Positions 42,052 to 51,155 are shown, counted from the stretch's first letter. The stretch is DNA of 64,000 bases from Cellulomonas sp. RIT-PI-Y (GCF_025642745.1 NZ_JANZKP010000001.1:154516-218515), one strand, 5' to 3'. Numbers and translations are program-made. Notes: generated by a model not told the origin, from the letters alone.

Positions 42052-44055
42052 GTGGCAGCGGAAGAGGAATGGCCGTTCGCGGACGAGGTCCCGGAGGAGC
42101 CGCCGTATGACCCGGAGTACGACGGCGCCCCGGAGCCGACGGTCCGGCACGACCCGGGCGGCACCCCCGTGAGCGCACCGGCCGCGCCCGGCGCCGCCGC
42201 GGGGTCGCACACCGGGCGGTCGCCGATCGAGGTGCTGCGCGAGGTCTGGGGCTACGACGACTTCCGCGGCGAGCAGTCGGCGATCGTCGACACGGTGGTC
42301 GACGGCGGGGACGCCCTGGTCCTGATGCCGACGGGCGGCGGCAAGTCGCTGTGCTACCAGGTCCCCGCGCTGGTCAGACCCGGCACCGGCGTGGTGGTCT
42401 CACCGCTGATCGCGCTGATGCAGGACCAGGTGGACGCGCTGTCCGCGCTCGGGGTCCGCGCCGGGTTCCTCAACTCCACCCAGGACTTCGCCCAGCGACG
42501 GGCGGTCGAGCAGGCGCTGCTGTCCGGTGAGCTCGACCTGCTCTACCTGGCCCCCGAACGCCTGCGGGTCCCGGAGACCCTCGACCTGCTGGGCCGGGCC
42601 GCGATCAGCGTCTTCGCCATCGACGAGGCGCACTGCGTCTCCCAGTGGGGGCACGACTTCCGGCCGGACTACCTGGGCCTGTCCGTGCTGCACGAGCGCT
42701 GGCCGGACGTGCCGCGGATCGCGCTGACCGCCACCGCGACCGCCGCCACCCGCACCGAGATCGCCGAGCGGCTGGAGCTGACCGAGGCCCGGCACTTCGT
42801 CGCGAGCTTCGACCGGCCGAACATCCAGTACCGGATCGTCCCGAAGGACAACCCGCGCACCCAGCTGCTCGACCTGCTGCGCACCGAGCACGCCGGGGAC
42901 TCCGGCATCGTCTACTGCCTGTCGCGCGCGTCGGTGGAGCAGACCGCCGACTTCCTGTCCGGTCAGGGCATCCCCGCGCTGCCGTACCACGCCGGCCTCG
43001 ACCGGCAGGTCCGCGCCCGCAACCAGAGCCGGTTCCTGCGCGAGGACGGCCTGGTGATGGTCGCGACCATCGCGTTCGGCATGGGGATCGACAAGCCGGA
43101 CGTCCGGTTCGTCGCGCACCTCGACCTGCCCAAGTCGGTGGAGGGGTACTACCAGGAGACCGGGCGGGCCGGACGCGACGGGCTGCCGTCCACCGCCTGG
43201 CTGGCCTACGGCCTGGCGGACGTGGTCCAGCAGCGCAAGATGATCGACGGCTCCGAGGGCGACGAGCAGCACCGTCGCCGGCTCGGCCAGCACCTGGACG
43301 CCATGCTCGCGCTGTGCGAGACGGTGACCTGCCGCCGGCAGCAGCTGCTCGCGTACTTCGGGCAGCAGTCCGAGCCGTGCGGGAACTGCGACACCTGCCT
43401 CGCCCCACCCACCACCTGGGACGGCACCGTCCCCGCGCAGAAGCTGCTGTCCACCATCGTCCGGCTGGAGCGCGAGCACCGTCGGCACTACGGCGCCGGT
43501 CACCTGATCGACATCCTGCGCGGCAAGCAGACCCCACGGATCGACCAGCTCGGCCACACCGCGCTGAGCACCTTCGGGGTGGGCGCCGATCTGGCCGACG
43601 GCGAGTGGCGCGGGGTGGTCCGGCAGCTGCTCGCCCAGGGCCTGATCGGCGTCGACACCGACGGTTACGGCACGCTGCGGCTGACCCCGGAGAGCGCCGC
43701 CGTCCTGCAGGGCGAGCGCCAGGTCCCGCTGCGCAAGGACACCCGGGTCAGCCGGTCGACCGCCGGTGCCGCCCGCTCACGCCGGTCCACCGCCGACGCG
43801 GCGCCACTGGACGACGCCGACACCGAGCTGTTCGAGCGGCTGCGGGCCTGGCGCGCCCGGACCGCGAAGGCGAACGGCCTGCCCGCCTACGTGGTGTTCC
43901 ACGACGCCACCCTGCGCGCGATCGCCGCGGCCCGGCCGGAGGACCCCGCCACCCTCGGCACGATCAGCGGGGTCGGCGCCAGCAAGCTCGACCGCTACGG
44001 CGAGGACGTGCTGGCCGTGGTGGCCGGGCGCGAACCGGTGGAGGATGGCGCCTGA
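42052..44055 (+). CDS. recQ: ATP-dependent DNA helicase RecQ
   Basis: This 667-residue 3'-5' superfamily 2 helicase has an acidic, Pro-rich N-terminal extension (1-55), Walker A PTGGGKS at 93-99, the DEAH box at 191-194, and GRAGRDG motif VI near 371. The RecQ zinc site falls at Cys427, Cys443, Cys446 and Cys449, followed by a winged helix. A C-terminal HRDC domain occupies about 585-660 ([37 protein letters not shown]). All domains are complete. The GTG start and TAGGGT-N6 arrangement indicate a leaderless transcript. Confidence 0.94.
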   Translation: MAAEEEWPFADEVPEEPPYDPEYDGAPEPTVRHDPGGTPVSAPAAPGAAAGSHTGRSPIEVLREVWGYDDFRGEQSAIVDTVVDGGDALVLMPTGGGKSLCYQVPALVRPGTGVVVSPLIALMQDQVDALSALGVRAGFLNSTQDFAQRRAVEQALLSGELDLLYLAPERLRVPETLDLLGRAAISVFAIDEAHCVSQWGHDFRPDYLGLSVLHERWPDVPRIALTATATAATRTEIAERLELTEARHFVASFDRPNIQYRIVPKDNPRTQLLDLLRTEHAGDSGIVYCLSRASVEQTADFLSGQGIPALPYHAGLDRQVRARNQSRFLREDGLVMVATIAFGMGIDKPDVRFVAHLDLPKSVEGYYQETGRAGRDGLPSTAWLAYGLADVVQQRKMIDGSEGDEQHRRRLGQHLDAMLALCETVTCRRQQLLAYFGQQSEPCGNCDTCLAPPTTWDGTVPAQKLLSTIVRLEREHRRHYGAGHLIDILRGKQTPRIDQLGHTALSTFGVGADLADGEWRGVVRQLLAQGLIGVDTDGYGTLRLTPESAAVLQGERQVPLRKDTRVSRSTAGAARSRRSTADAAPLDDADTELFERLRAWRARTAKANGLPAYVVFHDATLRAIAAARPEDPATLGTISGVGASKLDRYGEDVLAVVAGREPVEDGA

Positions 44056-44109
44056 CTCCGCGCGGCGGCGCGGACCGGACACCGCAGGACCGGAGCCAGG
44101 GAGGCCACC

Positions 44110-44460
44110 GTGCCGCTGTACGCCGTGCTGATCCACACCCCGGTCGACGGGGCCTGGGCCCATTCCGCCGACGCGACCGAGATGCGCGCCGCCCACGACC
44201 GGCACGCCGAGCAGATGACCAGCTCCGGCGCGATGGTCGCCGCACTGCCGCTGCTGCCCGCCGGCACGGCCGTCACCCTGCGTGCCGGCGGTGACACCCC
44301 GGGGCCGTTCCGGCCGGGCGAGCACGAGCTGATCGGGATCGCCGTGATCCGGGCCGAGGACGACGACCGGGCCCGGGAGCTCGCCCGGCTCAACCCCGCG
44401 CTGGTGCAGGGCGGAGCGGTCGAGGTGCGCCGGGTGGAGGACAGCTGGTTCCTGGGCTGA
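44110..44460 (+). CDS. YCII-domain protein
   Basis: This 116-residue protein has the ferredoxin-like YCII/DGPF fold: LYAVLIHTPVDGAW at the start, a middle helix HDRHAEQMTSSGAMVAALPL, and the closing GIAVIRAEDDDRARELARLNPALVQGGAVEVRRV. Members are small enzymes or sigma-factor partners with a conserved His-Asp pair; the HDRH here could supply the histidine. Function unknown. The GTG follows AGGGAGG. It lies 54 bases after recQ on the same strand. Confidence 0.7.
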   Translation: MPLYAVLIHTPVDGAWAHSADATEMRAAHDRHAEQMTSSGAMVAALPLLPAGTAVTLRAGGDTPGPFRPGEHELIGIAVIRAEDDDRARELARLNPALVQGGAVEVRRVEDSWFLG

Positions 44461-44464
44461 GCCG

Positions 44465-44842
44465 TCAGTCGGCGACCAGCTCGACCTTGAACCTGGCCGC
44501 GTTCTCGACCCAGCCCGCGTAGTGCGCCGGACCACCGGCGTGCGGGTAGCGGTCCTGGTACAACGGGCTCCACCCGTGGTCCGGCGCGTCACGCATCAGG
44601 GCGTCCACCTCCGCACGCGATCCCCCGGTCAGGGCCACGTGGTTCAGCCTGGCCCGGCGCCGGTCGTGCGCCGGATCGGCGAGGTTCGGCGACCGGGTGA
44701 GGGTGAGATACGCGCCACCGGCCGCCCAGGACTGCCCGCCGGGCCACTCGTCCGCCAGGACGAACCCGGCCCGCCCGAGCAGCCACGCCCATTCCGGCCC
44801 GACCTGGTCGACCCACAGTTCCACATGATGCAGTCCCGGCAC
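44465..44842 (-). CDS. VOC-superfamily (glyoxalase-like) protein
   Basis: This 125-residue protein starts VPGLHHVELWVDQVGPEWAWLLGRAGF and has the second module LNHVALTGGSRAEVDALMRDAPDHGW, with histidines HHVELW and NHVAL at the usual metal-ligand places and a glutamate (FKVELV) near the C-terminus. The substrate is unknown. The GTG start lies 2 bases after the stop of the alpha/beta hydrolase gene, so it ends a three-gene unit with the hydrolase and the aldo/keto reductase. Confidence 0.75.
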   Translation of the reverse strand: MPGLHHVELWVDQVGPEWAWLLGRAGFVLADEWPGGQSWAAGGAYLTLTRSPNLADPAHDRRRARLNHVALTGGSRAEVDALMRDAPDHGWSPLYQDRYPHAGGPAHYAGWVENAARFKVELVAD

Positions 44843-44844
44843 GG

Positions 44845-45606
44845 TCAGCCCTCGTCGTTCCGCCGGACGGCGTCCCGCACGGCCGCCAGGAAGGCCGCAG
44901 GGGCCTCCCGCCGGATGTTGTGCCCCGTGCCCGGCACCGGGACGTGGGTCAGCCGCTCCCCCAGCCCGGCGCGCGCCACCTCGACCTGTGCGGGCGTCAC
45001 GATCGACCCACGCGCGTTCTCGCCGGTGATCAGCGTGACCGGCACGGTGACCTCTGCCGTCGCCGCGACCCAGTCCCGCTCCTGCCACTGCTGCGGCACC
45101 TCGGCGATCCGCGGGTCGAGCCCACGTTTGGCGTCGATCCAGCCGTCCACCTCGGCCGTGGGCCACCCGGCGCAGTCGACCTCCGCGATCGCGGCCAGCT
45201 CGGTCCGCGGGCGCCCGGCCAACCGCCGCACCGTGTCGCCGAGCCACGGCGGGGCGCCACCGTCGACGCCGCCGCCCTGCCACGCCGGGTCCTCCAGGAT
45301 CAGCGCGGCGACCAGCTCCGGCTCCTGCGACGCGAGCGCACCGGCGGTCGCCCCGCCCATCGAGTGGCCGAGCACGATCGCCGGGCCGACCTCGCGCAGC
45401 GCCCGGGCCGCGTCGGCAGCGAGCGCGGAGATCGTGAACGGCTCGTCCGGCAGCGGGGCACCGCCGTGGCCGCGGGCGTCCAGCGCGATCACCCGCCGGG
45501 TGGTGCCGAACTCCGCGACCACGCTCGGCCAGCAGGCGGCCGAGTCGGTGAGTCCGTGCAGCAGCACCAGGGGCGCGCGGTGCGTCCCCCCGGGTGAGCG
45601 CGTCAC
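44845..45606 (-). CDS. Alpha/beta hydrolase
   Basis: The 253-residue protein has the oxyanion motif LVLLHGLTDSAACW near 14-27, the nucleophile elbow VLGHSMGGATAG near residue 80, and the catalytic histidine in PVPGTGHNIRREAP near the C-terminus. A cap region lies at about 110-180. The substrate could be an ester, lactone or epoxide and is not evident. The GTG start overlaps the stop of the upstream aldo/keto reductase (GTGA). Confidence 0.82.
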   Translation of the reverse strand: MTRSPGGTHRAPLVLLHGLTDSAACWPSVVAEFGTTRRVIALDARGHGGAPLPDEPFTISALAADAARALREVGPAIVLGHSMGGATAGALASQEPELVAALILEDPAWQGGGVDGGAPPWLGDTVRRLAGRPRTELAAIAEVDCAGWPTAEVDGWIDAKRGLDPRIAEVPQQWQERDWVAATAEVTVPVTLITGENARGSIVTPAQVEVARAGLGERLTHVPVPGTGHNIRREAPAAFLAAVRDAVRRNDEG

Positions 45607-46646
45607 CGCCAGCGACCGGTGCCGTCGACGGCCAGCGGCTCGATCGCGGCGATCTCCTCGTCGGTGAGCGGGGCGGTGGTCAGCGCCTGGACGTTGTCCT
45701 CCAGCTGCGCCACCGAGGACGCCCCGATGATCGCCGAGGTCACGCGCTGGTCGCGCAGCACCCAGGTGAGCGCCAGCTGGGCCAGGGTCTGGCCCCGGGA
45801 CTCGGCGATGGCGTTCAGCCCGCGCGCCCGCTCCAGATAGGTCTCGTCGATCGCCTCGGCCCGGAGGAACTTGCCCTGGGCCGCGCGGGACCCCGAGGGC
45901 ACGTCACCGGTGAGGTAGCGCCCGGTCAGCAGACCCTGCGCCAGCGGGGAGAACACGATCATCCCGACACCCAGGTCGCCCACCGTGTCCAGCAGCGGCT
46001 CCGTCTCACCCTCGGCGACCTGCTCCACGTGCCGGTTGAACATCGAGTACGACGGCTGGTGGATCAGCAGCGGGGTGCCCAGCTCGGCCAGGATCCGCGC
46101 GGCCTCGCGGGTGGCGGACGGGCTGTAGTTGGAGATGCCCGCGTACAGCGCCTTGCCGCTGGTCACCGCGGTGTGCAGCGCGCCCATCGTCTCCTCCAGC
46201 GGCACGCTGGGGTCGGGGCGGTGCGAGTAGAAGATGTCGACGTAGTCCAGCCCGGTGCGGGCCAGGGACTGGTCCAGTGAGGCGAGCAGGTACTTCCGCG
46301 AGCCGCCGTCGCCGTACGGGCCGGGCCACATGTCGTAGCCGGCCTTGGAGGAGATGACCAGCTCGTCGCGGTACGGCGCCAGGTCCTGCGCCAGATGACG
46401 ACCGAAATTCGCCTCCGCGGAGCCGTAGGGCGGGCCGTAGTTGTTCGCCAGGTCGAAGTGCGTGATGCCCAGGTCGAAGGCGCGGCGGAGCACCGCGCGC
46501 TGGGTCTCGATCGGGTTCACGTCGCCGAAGTTGTGCCACAGGCCCAGGGACAGGGCGGGCAGGTCCAGGCCGGAACGCCCGGCACGGCGGTAGGACATCG
46601 ACTCGTACCGCTCGTCTGCGGCGCGGTACGGGGGGAGAACGGGCAT
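45603..46646 (-). CDS. Aldo/keto reductase (YghZ/GpR-like)
   Basis: This 347-residue TIM-barrel oxidoreductase has MSYRRAGRSGLDLPALSLGLWHNFG, THFDLANNYGPPYGSAE with the catalytic Asp and Tyr, VISSKAGYDMWPGPYGDGGSRKYLL (Lys), and DIFYSHRPDP (His). The long GYDMWPGPYG insert is typical of the YghZ group, which reduces L-glyceraldehyde 3-phosphate and methylglyoxal. It heads a three-gene unit with the hydrolase and VOC genes, and a detoxification role for reactive aldehydes is possible. The ATG at 46646 follows GGAAGG. Confidence 0.86.
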   Translation of the reverse strand: MPVLPPYRAADERYESMSYRRAGRSGLDLPALSLGLWHNFGDVNPIETQRAVLRRAFDLGITHFDLANNYGPPYGSAEANFGRHLAQDLAPYRDELVISSKAGYDMWPGPYGDGGSRKYLLASLDQSLARTGLDYVDIFYSHRPDPSVPLEETMGALHTAVTSGKALYAGISNYSPSATREAARILAELGTPLLIHQPSYSMFNRHVEQVAEGETEPLLDTVGDLGVGMIVFSPLAQGLLTGRYLTGDVPSGSRAAQGKFLRAEAIDETYLERARGLNAIAESRGQTLAQLALTWVLRDQRVTSAIIGASSVAQLEDNVQALTTAPLTDEEIAAIEPLAVDGTGRWR

Positions 46647-46703
46647 CGTCGACCTTCCACTCGGGGTGTGGGGATCGATGATTCCATCAACCGGCACCGG
46701 TGG

Positions 46704-46709
46704 CAGACT
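46704..46709 (+). promoter_or_regulatory. Possible leaderless -10 element of trmL
   Basis: CAGACT is followed by 7 bases and the GTG start at 46717. The match to TAnnnT is only at positions 2 and 6. Confidence 0.4.
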
Positions 46710-46716
46710 CCCCTGC

Positions 46717-47178
46717 GTGCTGCACGTCGTCTTCTTCGAGCCCCGCATCCCCGGCAACACCGGGAACGCCATCCGGCTGGCCGCCGCCACCGGCGCCACC
46801 CTGCACCTGGTGGAGCCGCTCGGCTTCGTGATGGACGAGCCCCGGCTGAAGCGGGCGGGTCTGGACTACCACGACCTGGCGAACACCGTGGTGCACCCCG
46901 ACCTGGAGCACGCGATGGCCGCCCTGCCCGGCCGGGTGTTCGCCTTCACCACCCACACCGACCAGGGCTACACCGGCGTCGAGTACCGCGACGGCGACGC
47001 GCTGCTGTTCGGGCCGGAGCCGACCGGTCTGCCGCCGGAGGTGCTGGCGCACCCGCGGGTGTCGGGGCAGCTGCGGATCCCGATGCAGCCCGGCCGCCGG
47101 TCGTTGAACCTCACCAACTCGGCCTCGATCGCGCTCTACGAGGCGTGGCGCCAGCTCGGATTCCCCGGCGGCGTCTGA
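46717..47178 (+). CDS. trmL: tRNA (cytidine/uridine-34-2'-O)-methyltransferase
   Basis: This 153-residue SPOUT methyltransferase aligns from its first residue with E. coli TrmL: LHVVFFEPRIPGNTGNAIRLAAATGATLHLVEPLGF, then AGLDYHD. The trefoil-knot SAM-binding motifs LLFGPEPTGLP and IPMQPGRRSLNLTNSASIALYEAWRQ follow. It modifies the wobble base of leucine tRNAs. The GTG at 46717 is chosen because it matches the family start exactly; upstream in-frame starts would add unrelated residues. Confidence 0.92.
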   Translation: MLHVVFFEPRIPGNTGNAIRLAAATGATLHLVEPLGFVMDEPRLKRAGLDYHDLANTVVHPDLEHAMAALPGRVFAFTTHTDQGYTGVEYRDGDALLFGPEPTGLPPEVLAHPRVSGQLRIPMQPGRRSLNLTNSASIALYEAWRQLGFPGGV

Positions 47179-47259
47179 GACCAGATACCGGAACCGGGAT
47201 GCGGTGCGCCCCGGTGAGCGGAATGCTCGGTCACCGTCGCCGACCAAAGGGGGCCCGAC

Positions 47260-48759
47260 GTGGCCATCAACCGCAGCATCCTGCGCCGGAAGTCCGTCGA
47301 GGACTCGCTCGCCACCGCGGAGGACCCGGAGCGCTCGCTCCGCCGGGACCTCACCGCCTGGGACCTGGCCGTGCTGGGTGTCGCGGTCGCGGTCGGCGCG
47401 GGCATCTTCTCGGTGGGCGCGACCGCGGCGGCGAACTACGCCGGTCCGGGCGTGATCCTGTCCTTCATCATCGCCTCCGTCGTCTGCGCGCTGGCGATCA
47501 TGTGTTACGCCGAGTTCGCGTCCACGCTGCCGGTGGCCGGGTCGGCGTACACCTTCTCCTACGCGACCATGGGCGAGGGCGTCGCGTGGATCATCGGCTG
47601 GGACCTGATCCTGGAGATGCTGCTCGCCGCGGCGGTGATCGCGAAGTTCTGGGGCGTGTACCTCTCGGACGCCTTCGGGCTGTTCGGGGTCGACATCCCG
47701 ACCACCCTGCATCTGGGCCCGGTCGACCTGGAGTGGGGACCGGTGCTGGTGGTCGGCGTGTTCACCACGCTGCTGGCGGTGGGCACGAAGCTCAGCACCC
47801 GGGTGAACAGCATCTTCACCATCCTGAAGGTCGGCATCACCCTGTTCGTGATCGTCGCGGGCTTCTTCTACGTCAAGGCGGAGAACTACAGCCCGTTCAT
47901 CCCCCCGGCCCAGCCCGCCGACTCGGACTCGGGGCTGCACCAGTCGTTGTTCGCCTTCGTGTCCGGACTCGAACCCACCACCTACGGCATCGTCGGGATC
48001 CTGTCCGGCGCGGCGCTGGTGTTCTTCGCCTTCATCGGGTTCGACGTGGTGGCGACCACCGCGGAGGAGACCAAGAACCCGCAGAAGGCGCTGCCGCGCG
48101 GCATCCTCGGCGGACTGGCGATCGTCACCGTGCTCTACGTCCTGGTCACGGTGGTCGTCACCGGCATGGTGCCGTACACCGCGCTCGCCGAGTCCGGTGA
48201 CCCGTCGTTGACCACGGCCTTCGTCCTGGTCGGCGCGGACTGGGCCGGCAAGGTGATCTCGATCGGCATCCTGGTCGGGCTGACCTCGGTGATCATGGTG
48301 CTGCTGCTGGGCCTGACCCGGATCGTGTTCTCGATGAGCCGGGACGGCCTGCTGCCGCGCGGGGTCTCCCGCACCTCGCCGCGGTTCCACACCCCGGCCC
48401 GGTTGCAGATCCTGTGCGGCATCGCGGTCGCGCTCATCGCCGGCCTGGCCAAGGTGGAGCTGCTGGAGGAGATGATCAACATCGGCACGCTGTCGGCCTT
48501 CGTGCTGGTCAGCTTCGGGGTGCCGCTGCTGCGCAGATCCCGGCCGGACCTGCCGCGCGGGTTCCGGGTGCCGTGGTCGCCGGTGCTGCCGATCATCGCC
48601 GGGGTGGCCTGCCTATGGCTGATGAGCAATCTGACCGTCACCACCTGGCTGCGGTTCGCGGCGTGGCTGGTGCTCGGGATCGTGATCTACGCGAGCTACT
48701 CGTACCGGAACTCGCGGCTGAACCGGGAGTCCGAGGAACGGCCCGCGGTCGCCGAGTGA
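47260..48759 (+). CDS. APC-superfamily amino acid permease
   Basis: This 499-residue transporter has about 12-14 membrane segments. It has LGVAVAVGAGIFSVGATAAANYAGPGVILSFIIA (the unwound substrate helix with GAGIF), YAEFASTLPVAGSAYTFSYATMGEGVAWIIGWDL and FFAFIGFDVVATTAEETKNPQKALPRGI, all typical of the cationic-amino-acid (CAT) branch, and ends in a hydrophilic Glu-rich tail. The GTG at 47260 follows AAAGGGGG. It lies just before ggt, so import of amino acids or gamma-glutamyl products is possible. Confidence 0.88.
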   Translation: MAINRSILRRKSVEDSLATAEDPERSLRRDLTAWDLAVLGVAVAVGAGIFSVGATAAANYAGPGVILSFIIASVVCALAIMCYAEFASTLPVAGSAYTFSYATMGEGVAWIIGWDLILEMLLAAAVIAKFWGVYLSDAFGLFGVDIPTTLHLGPVDLEWGPVLVVGVFTTLLAVGTKLSTRVNSIFTILKVGITLFVIVAGFFYVKAENYSPFIPPAQPADSDSGLHQSLFAFVSGLEPTTYGIVGILSGAALVFFAFIGFDVVATTAEETKNPQKALPRGILGGLAIVTVLYVLVTVVVTGMVPYTALAESGDPSLTTAFVLVGADWAGKVISIGILVGLTSVIMVLLLGLTRIVFSMSRDGLLPRGVSRTSPRFHTPARLQILCGIAVALIAGLAKVELLEEMINIGTLSAFVLVSFGVPLLRRSRPDLPRGFRVPWSPVLPIIAGVACLWLMSNLTVTTWLRFAAWLVLGIVIYASYSYRNSRLNRESEERPAVAE

Positions 48760-48766
48760 GGTCACG

Positions 48767-48772
48767 TACGGT
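48767..48772 (+). promoter_or_regulatory. Leaderless -10 element of ggt
   Basis: TACGGT is followed by 6 bases and the GTG start at 48779. No ribosome site is present. Confidence 0.65.
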
Positions 48773-48778
48773 GGCCGG

Positions 48779-50605
48779 GTGTTCACCACGCGCCCGGAAC
48801 TCGTCGGCACCCACGGCATGGTCGGCTCCACCCACTGGCTCGCCAGCGCGGTCGGCATGCGGATCCTGGAACAGGGCGGCAATGCCTTCGACGCGGCCGT
48901 GGCGGCCGGCTTCACGCTCCAGGTGGTCGAGCCTCACCTGAACGGCCCCGGCGGCGACGCCCCGATCATCGGGCACCGCGCGGCGGACGCGCACACCTTC
49001 GTGCTCTGCGGGCAGGGCACCGCCCCCGCCGCGGCGACCATCGCCGCGTATACGGGTCTGGGCCTGGCCGAGATCCCCGGCACCGGACATCTGGCGGCCG
49101 TGGTCCCCGGCGCGTTCGGCGCCTGGCTCGACCTGCTGGCCCGCTACGGCACGCTGCCGCTGGCCGACGTGCTCTCCCCCGCGATCGGCTACGCCGAGCA
49201 CGGCTATCCCCTGGTCCCGGCCGCGGTGCGCACCATCGCCACCGTCCGGGAGCTGTTCACCGACCACTGGACGACCTCCGCCGCGGTCTACCTCCCGCAC
49301 GGCGAGCTGCCCGAGGCCGGTGCACGGTTCCGCAACCCCGAGCTGGCCGCGACCTTCCGCCGGGTACTGTCCGAGGCCGAGTCCGCCGGTGCCGACCGCC
49401 TGACCCAGATCGAGGCCGCCCACCGCACGTTCTACGCCGGGTTCGTCGCCGAGGCGATGGACGACTTTCTGCGCACGCCGGTCCGGGACTCCTCCGGCGA
49501 CGACCACACCGGCCTGCTGACCGCCGACGACCTCGCCGCCTGGCGGCCCATCGAGGAGCCGACCGTCGCGGTCGACTTCGCCGGGGTCCGGGTGCACAAG
49601 ACCGCGGCCTGGGGCCAGGGACCGGTGCTGCTGCAACAGCTCCAGATGCTGGAGGCGCTCGGCGTCGCCGAGGCCGAGCCCGGGTCGGTGGAGCTGGTGC
49701 ACACCGCGATCGAGGTGGCCAAGCTCGCGTTCGCGGACCGCGAGGCCTGGTACGGCGACGACGGCACGCCGATCGACGACCTGCTCGACCCGGCCTACGC
49801 CGCCGCCCGCGCGACACTCGTCGGCGAGTCCGCGGCGGACGGTCTGCGACCGGGCGCCCCCGGGGGACGCACGCCCCGGCTGGCGAGCGTGTTCGGCGAG
49901 GAGGTCGACGGTCTCTGGCCCGGGCGGTACCAGGGCGCGGCCGGTGCGGCCGGCGGGGGCGAGCCGACCCGTGGCCCCTCCGGACCGGACGCCCTCCGCA
50001 TCGAGTCCACCGGTGAGACCCGGGGCGACACCTGCCACGTCGACGTGGTCGACCGCTGGGGGAACCGGGTGTCCGCGACCCCGTCCGGTGGCTGGTTGCA
50101 GTCCTCGCCGGTGGTGCCCGGACTCGGCTTCGGCCTGCCGACCCGGGCGCAGATGTTCTGGCTGGAGTCCGGCCTGCCCGCCTCACTGGCGCCCGGTCGC
50201 CGACCGCGGACCACGCTCAGCCCCGCACTGGCGCTCCGCCCCGACGGCACCGGTTTCGCGTTCGGCACCCCCGGCGGCGACCAGCAGGACCAGTGGACGA
50301 TCCCGTTCCTGCTGCACCACCTGCTCTGGGGCGCGGACCTCCAGGCCGCGATCGACGCCCCCGGCTGGCACTCGACCCATGTGCCGTCGTCCTTCCACCC
50401 CCGGGTCAGCGAGCGCCTCGGCGTCGAGGCGGAGAGCCGCCTGGGTGCGAGGGTGCTGGACGGCCTGCGCGCACGCGGCCACGTCGTGCGGGACGCCGGC
50501 CCCTGGTCGCTCGGCCGGGTCAGCGCGGCGGGCGTCCGGGCCGACGGCCTGCTGCACGCGGCGGCCAACCCGCGCGGCATGCAGGGCTACGCCGCCGGGC
50601 GCTGA
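48779..50605 (+). CDS. ggt: Gamma-glutamyltransferase-family Ntn hydrolase
   Basis: This 608-residue member of the gamma-glutamyltranspeptidase family has GMVGSTHWLASAVGMRILEQGGNAFDAAVAAGFTLQVVEPHLNGPGGD at the start of the large chain. The self-cleavage nucleophile Thr418 lies in GDTCHVDVVDRWGNRVSATPSGGW, and the small chain contains PGGDQQDQWTIPFLLHHLLW. No signal peptide is visible, unlike E. coli Ggt, so it may act inside the cell; some such proteins act on acylated or oxamate substrates. The residue after Thr418 is Cys rather than the usual Thr or Ser. A degenerate copy of its last codons lies at 51001-51043. Confidence 0.87.
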   Translation: MFTTRPELVGTHGMVGSTHWLASAVGMRILEQGGNAFDAAVAAGFTLQVVEPHLNGPGGDAPIIGHRAADAHTFVLCGQGTAPAAATIAAYTGLGLAEIPGTGHLAAVVPGAFGAWLDLLARYGTLPLADVLSPAIGYAEHGYPLVPAAVRTIATVRELFTDHWTTSAAVYLPHGELPEAGARFRNPELAATFRRVLSEAESAGADRLTQIEAAHRTFYAGFVAEAMDDFLRTPVRDSSGDDHTGLLTADDLAAWRPIEEPTVAVDFAGVRVHKTAAWGQGPVLLQQLQMLEALGVAEAEPGSVELVHTAIEVAKLAFADREAWYGDDGTPIDDLLDPAYAAARATLVGESAADGLRPGAPGGRTPRLASVFGEEVDGLWPGRYQGAAGAAGGGEPTRGPSGPDALRIESTGETRGDTCHVDVVDRWGNRVSATPSGGWLQSSPVVPGLGFGLPTRAQMFWLESGLPASLAPGRRPRTTLSPALALRPDGTGFAFGTPGGDQQDQWTIPFLLHHLLWGADLQAAIDAPGWHSTHVPSSFHPRVSERLGVEAESRLGARVLDGLRARGHVVRDAGPWSLGRVSAAGVRADGLLHAAANPRGMQGYAAGR

Positions 50606-50690
50606 CACCCGCACCTCCCCCGGAGCCGGGCGCGCCGCCGGCCACACCTCCCACCACCGTCCGCGGCGCACCCGGCCCCGGCGCAGCTGA
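50559..50690 (+). repeat. First copy of the duplicated ggt 3' end
   Basis: The last 16 codons of ggt and about 85 following bases are matched by a diverged copy at 51001-51127. In the first 60 aligned positions 49 are identical, with no gap. One small gap follows. Confidence 0.7.
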
Positions 50691-50708
50691 CCCCGGGTCG
50701 TCACACCA

Positions 50709-50964
50709 GTGCCGAGGTCGTCGGCACCCGCGTCGAGGTCGGCGCCCCGCACTGAGACCGTCGCACCCGCGCCGCGGTCGGCACTTCGCGCCACATCACC
50801 GGCGGTGAACTGCCGACCTCGGCCGGAAGTGCCGAGCCGGGGCGGAAGTGCCGACCTCGGCCGACCTTGACGGAGGGCACCCACCGCGCCGGGATCGAGT
50901 TCGGTACCTCCGCACCGACCTCGGTCGCTCGGGTACCGAACTCGGCGCCGATGTACCGAACTCG
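50709..50964. repeat. Cluster of related palindromes
   Basis: GTGCCGAGGTCGTCGGCAC (50709-50727) has perfect 7-base arms. GTGCCGACCTCGGC-type units recur around 50811-50862. GAGTTCGGTACC (50897-50908) pairs perfectly with GGTACCGAACTC (50932-50943) and encloses ACCGACCTCGGT. A further GTACCGAACTCG lies at 50953-50964. The shared core is a CCGA...TCGG dyad. Confidence 0.75.
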
Positions 50965-51000
50965 CGACGCACGCGCGTGCCGGAGAGTTCGGGCGGTGGG

Positions 51001-51127
51001 CGGCGGCCGATCTGCGCGGCATGCAGGATGACGTCTCCGGGCGCTGACGCTCGCTCCTCCCCCGGCGCCGGGAGACCGCCCGGCACGCCACCCGCTACCC
51101 GCCACCGCGCACGGACGTCGCGCAGCT
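51001..51127 (+). pseudogene. Second, degenerate copy of the ggt 3' end
   Basis: Bases 51001-51043 read, in the ggt frame, AADLRGMQDDVSGR followed by TGA, beside AANPRGMQGYAAGR-stop at the true end of ggt. The similarity continues about 85 bases into the downstream DNA. It is a remnant of a local duplication or of a lost second ggt gene. Confidence 0.6.
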
Positions 51128-51140
51128 CACACCCGGAACA

Positions 51141-51155
51141 GTTGCCTTCTGCAAC
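51141..51155. promoter_or_regulatory. MarR operator 1
   Basis: GTTGCCTTCTGCAAC has perfect 5-base arms GTTGC/GCAAC. It overlaps the -35 element TTGCCT (51142-51147) of the marR promoter. Confidence 0.8.

Larger units (their letters stand above)
50606..51140. repeat. Non-coding repeat-rich gap between ggt and marR
   Basis: No gene was found in this 535-base stretch. It contains palindromes built on GTGCCGA/TCGGCAC and GTACCGAACTCG, listed separately, and the second copy of the ggt tail. The 15-mer CGAGGTCGGCGCCCC at 50734-50748 recurs at 8497-8511, so at least part of it is a dispersed element. Confidence 0.7.

Noticed and set aside
50606..51140. Insertion sequence or integron remnant
   Set aside because: No transposase or integrase fragment, and no clean terminal inverted repeats at the edges of the duplicated segment.
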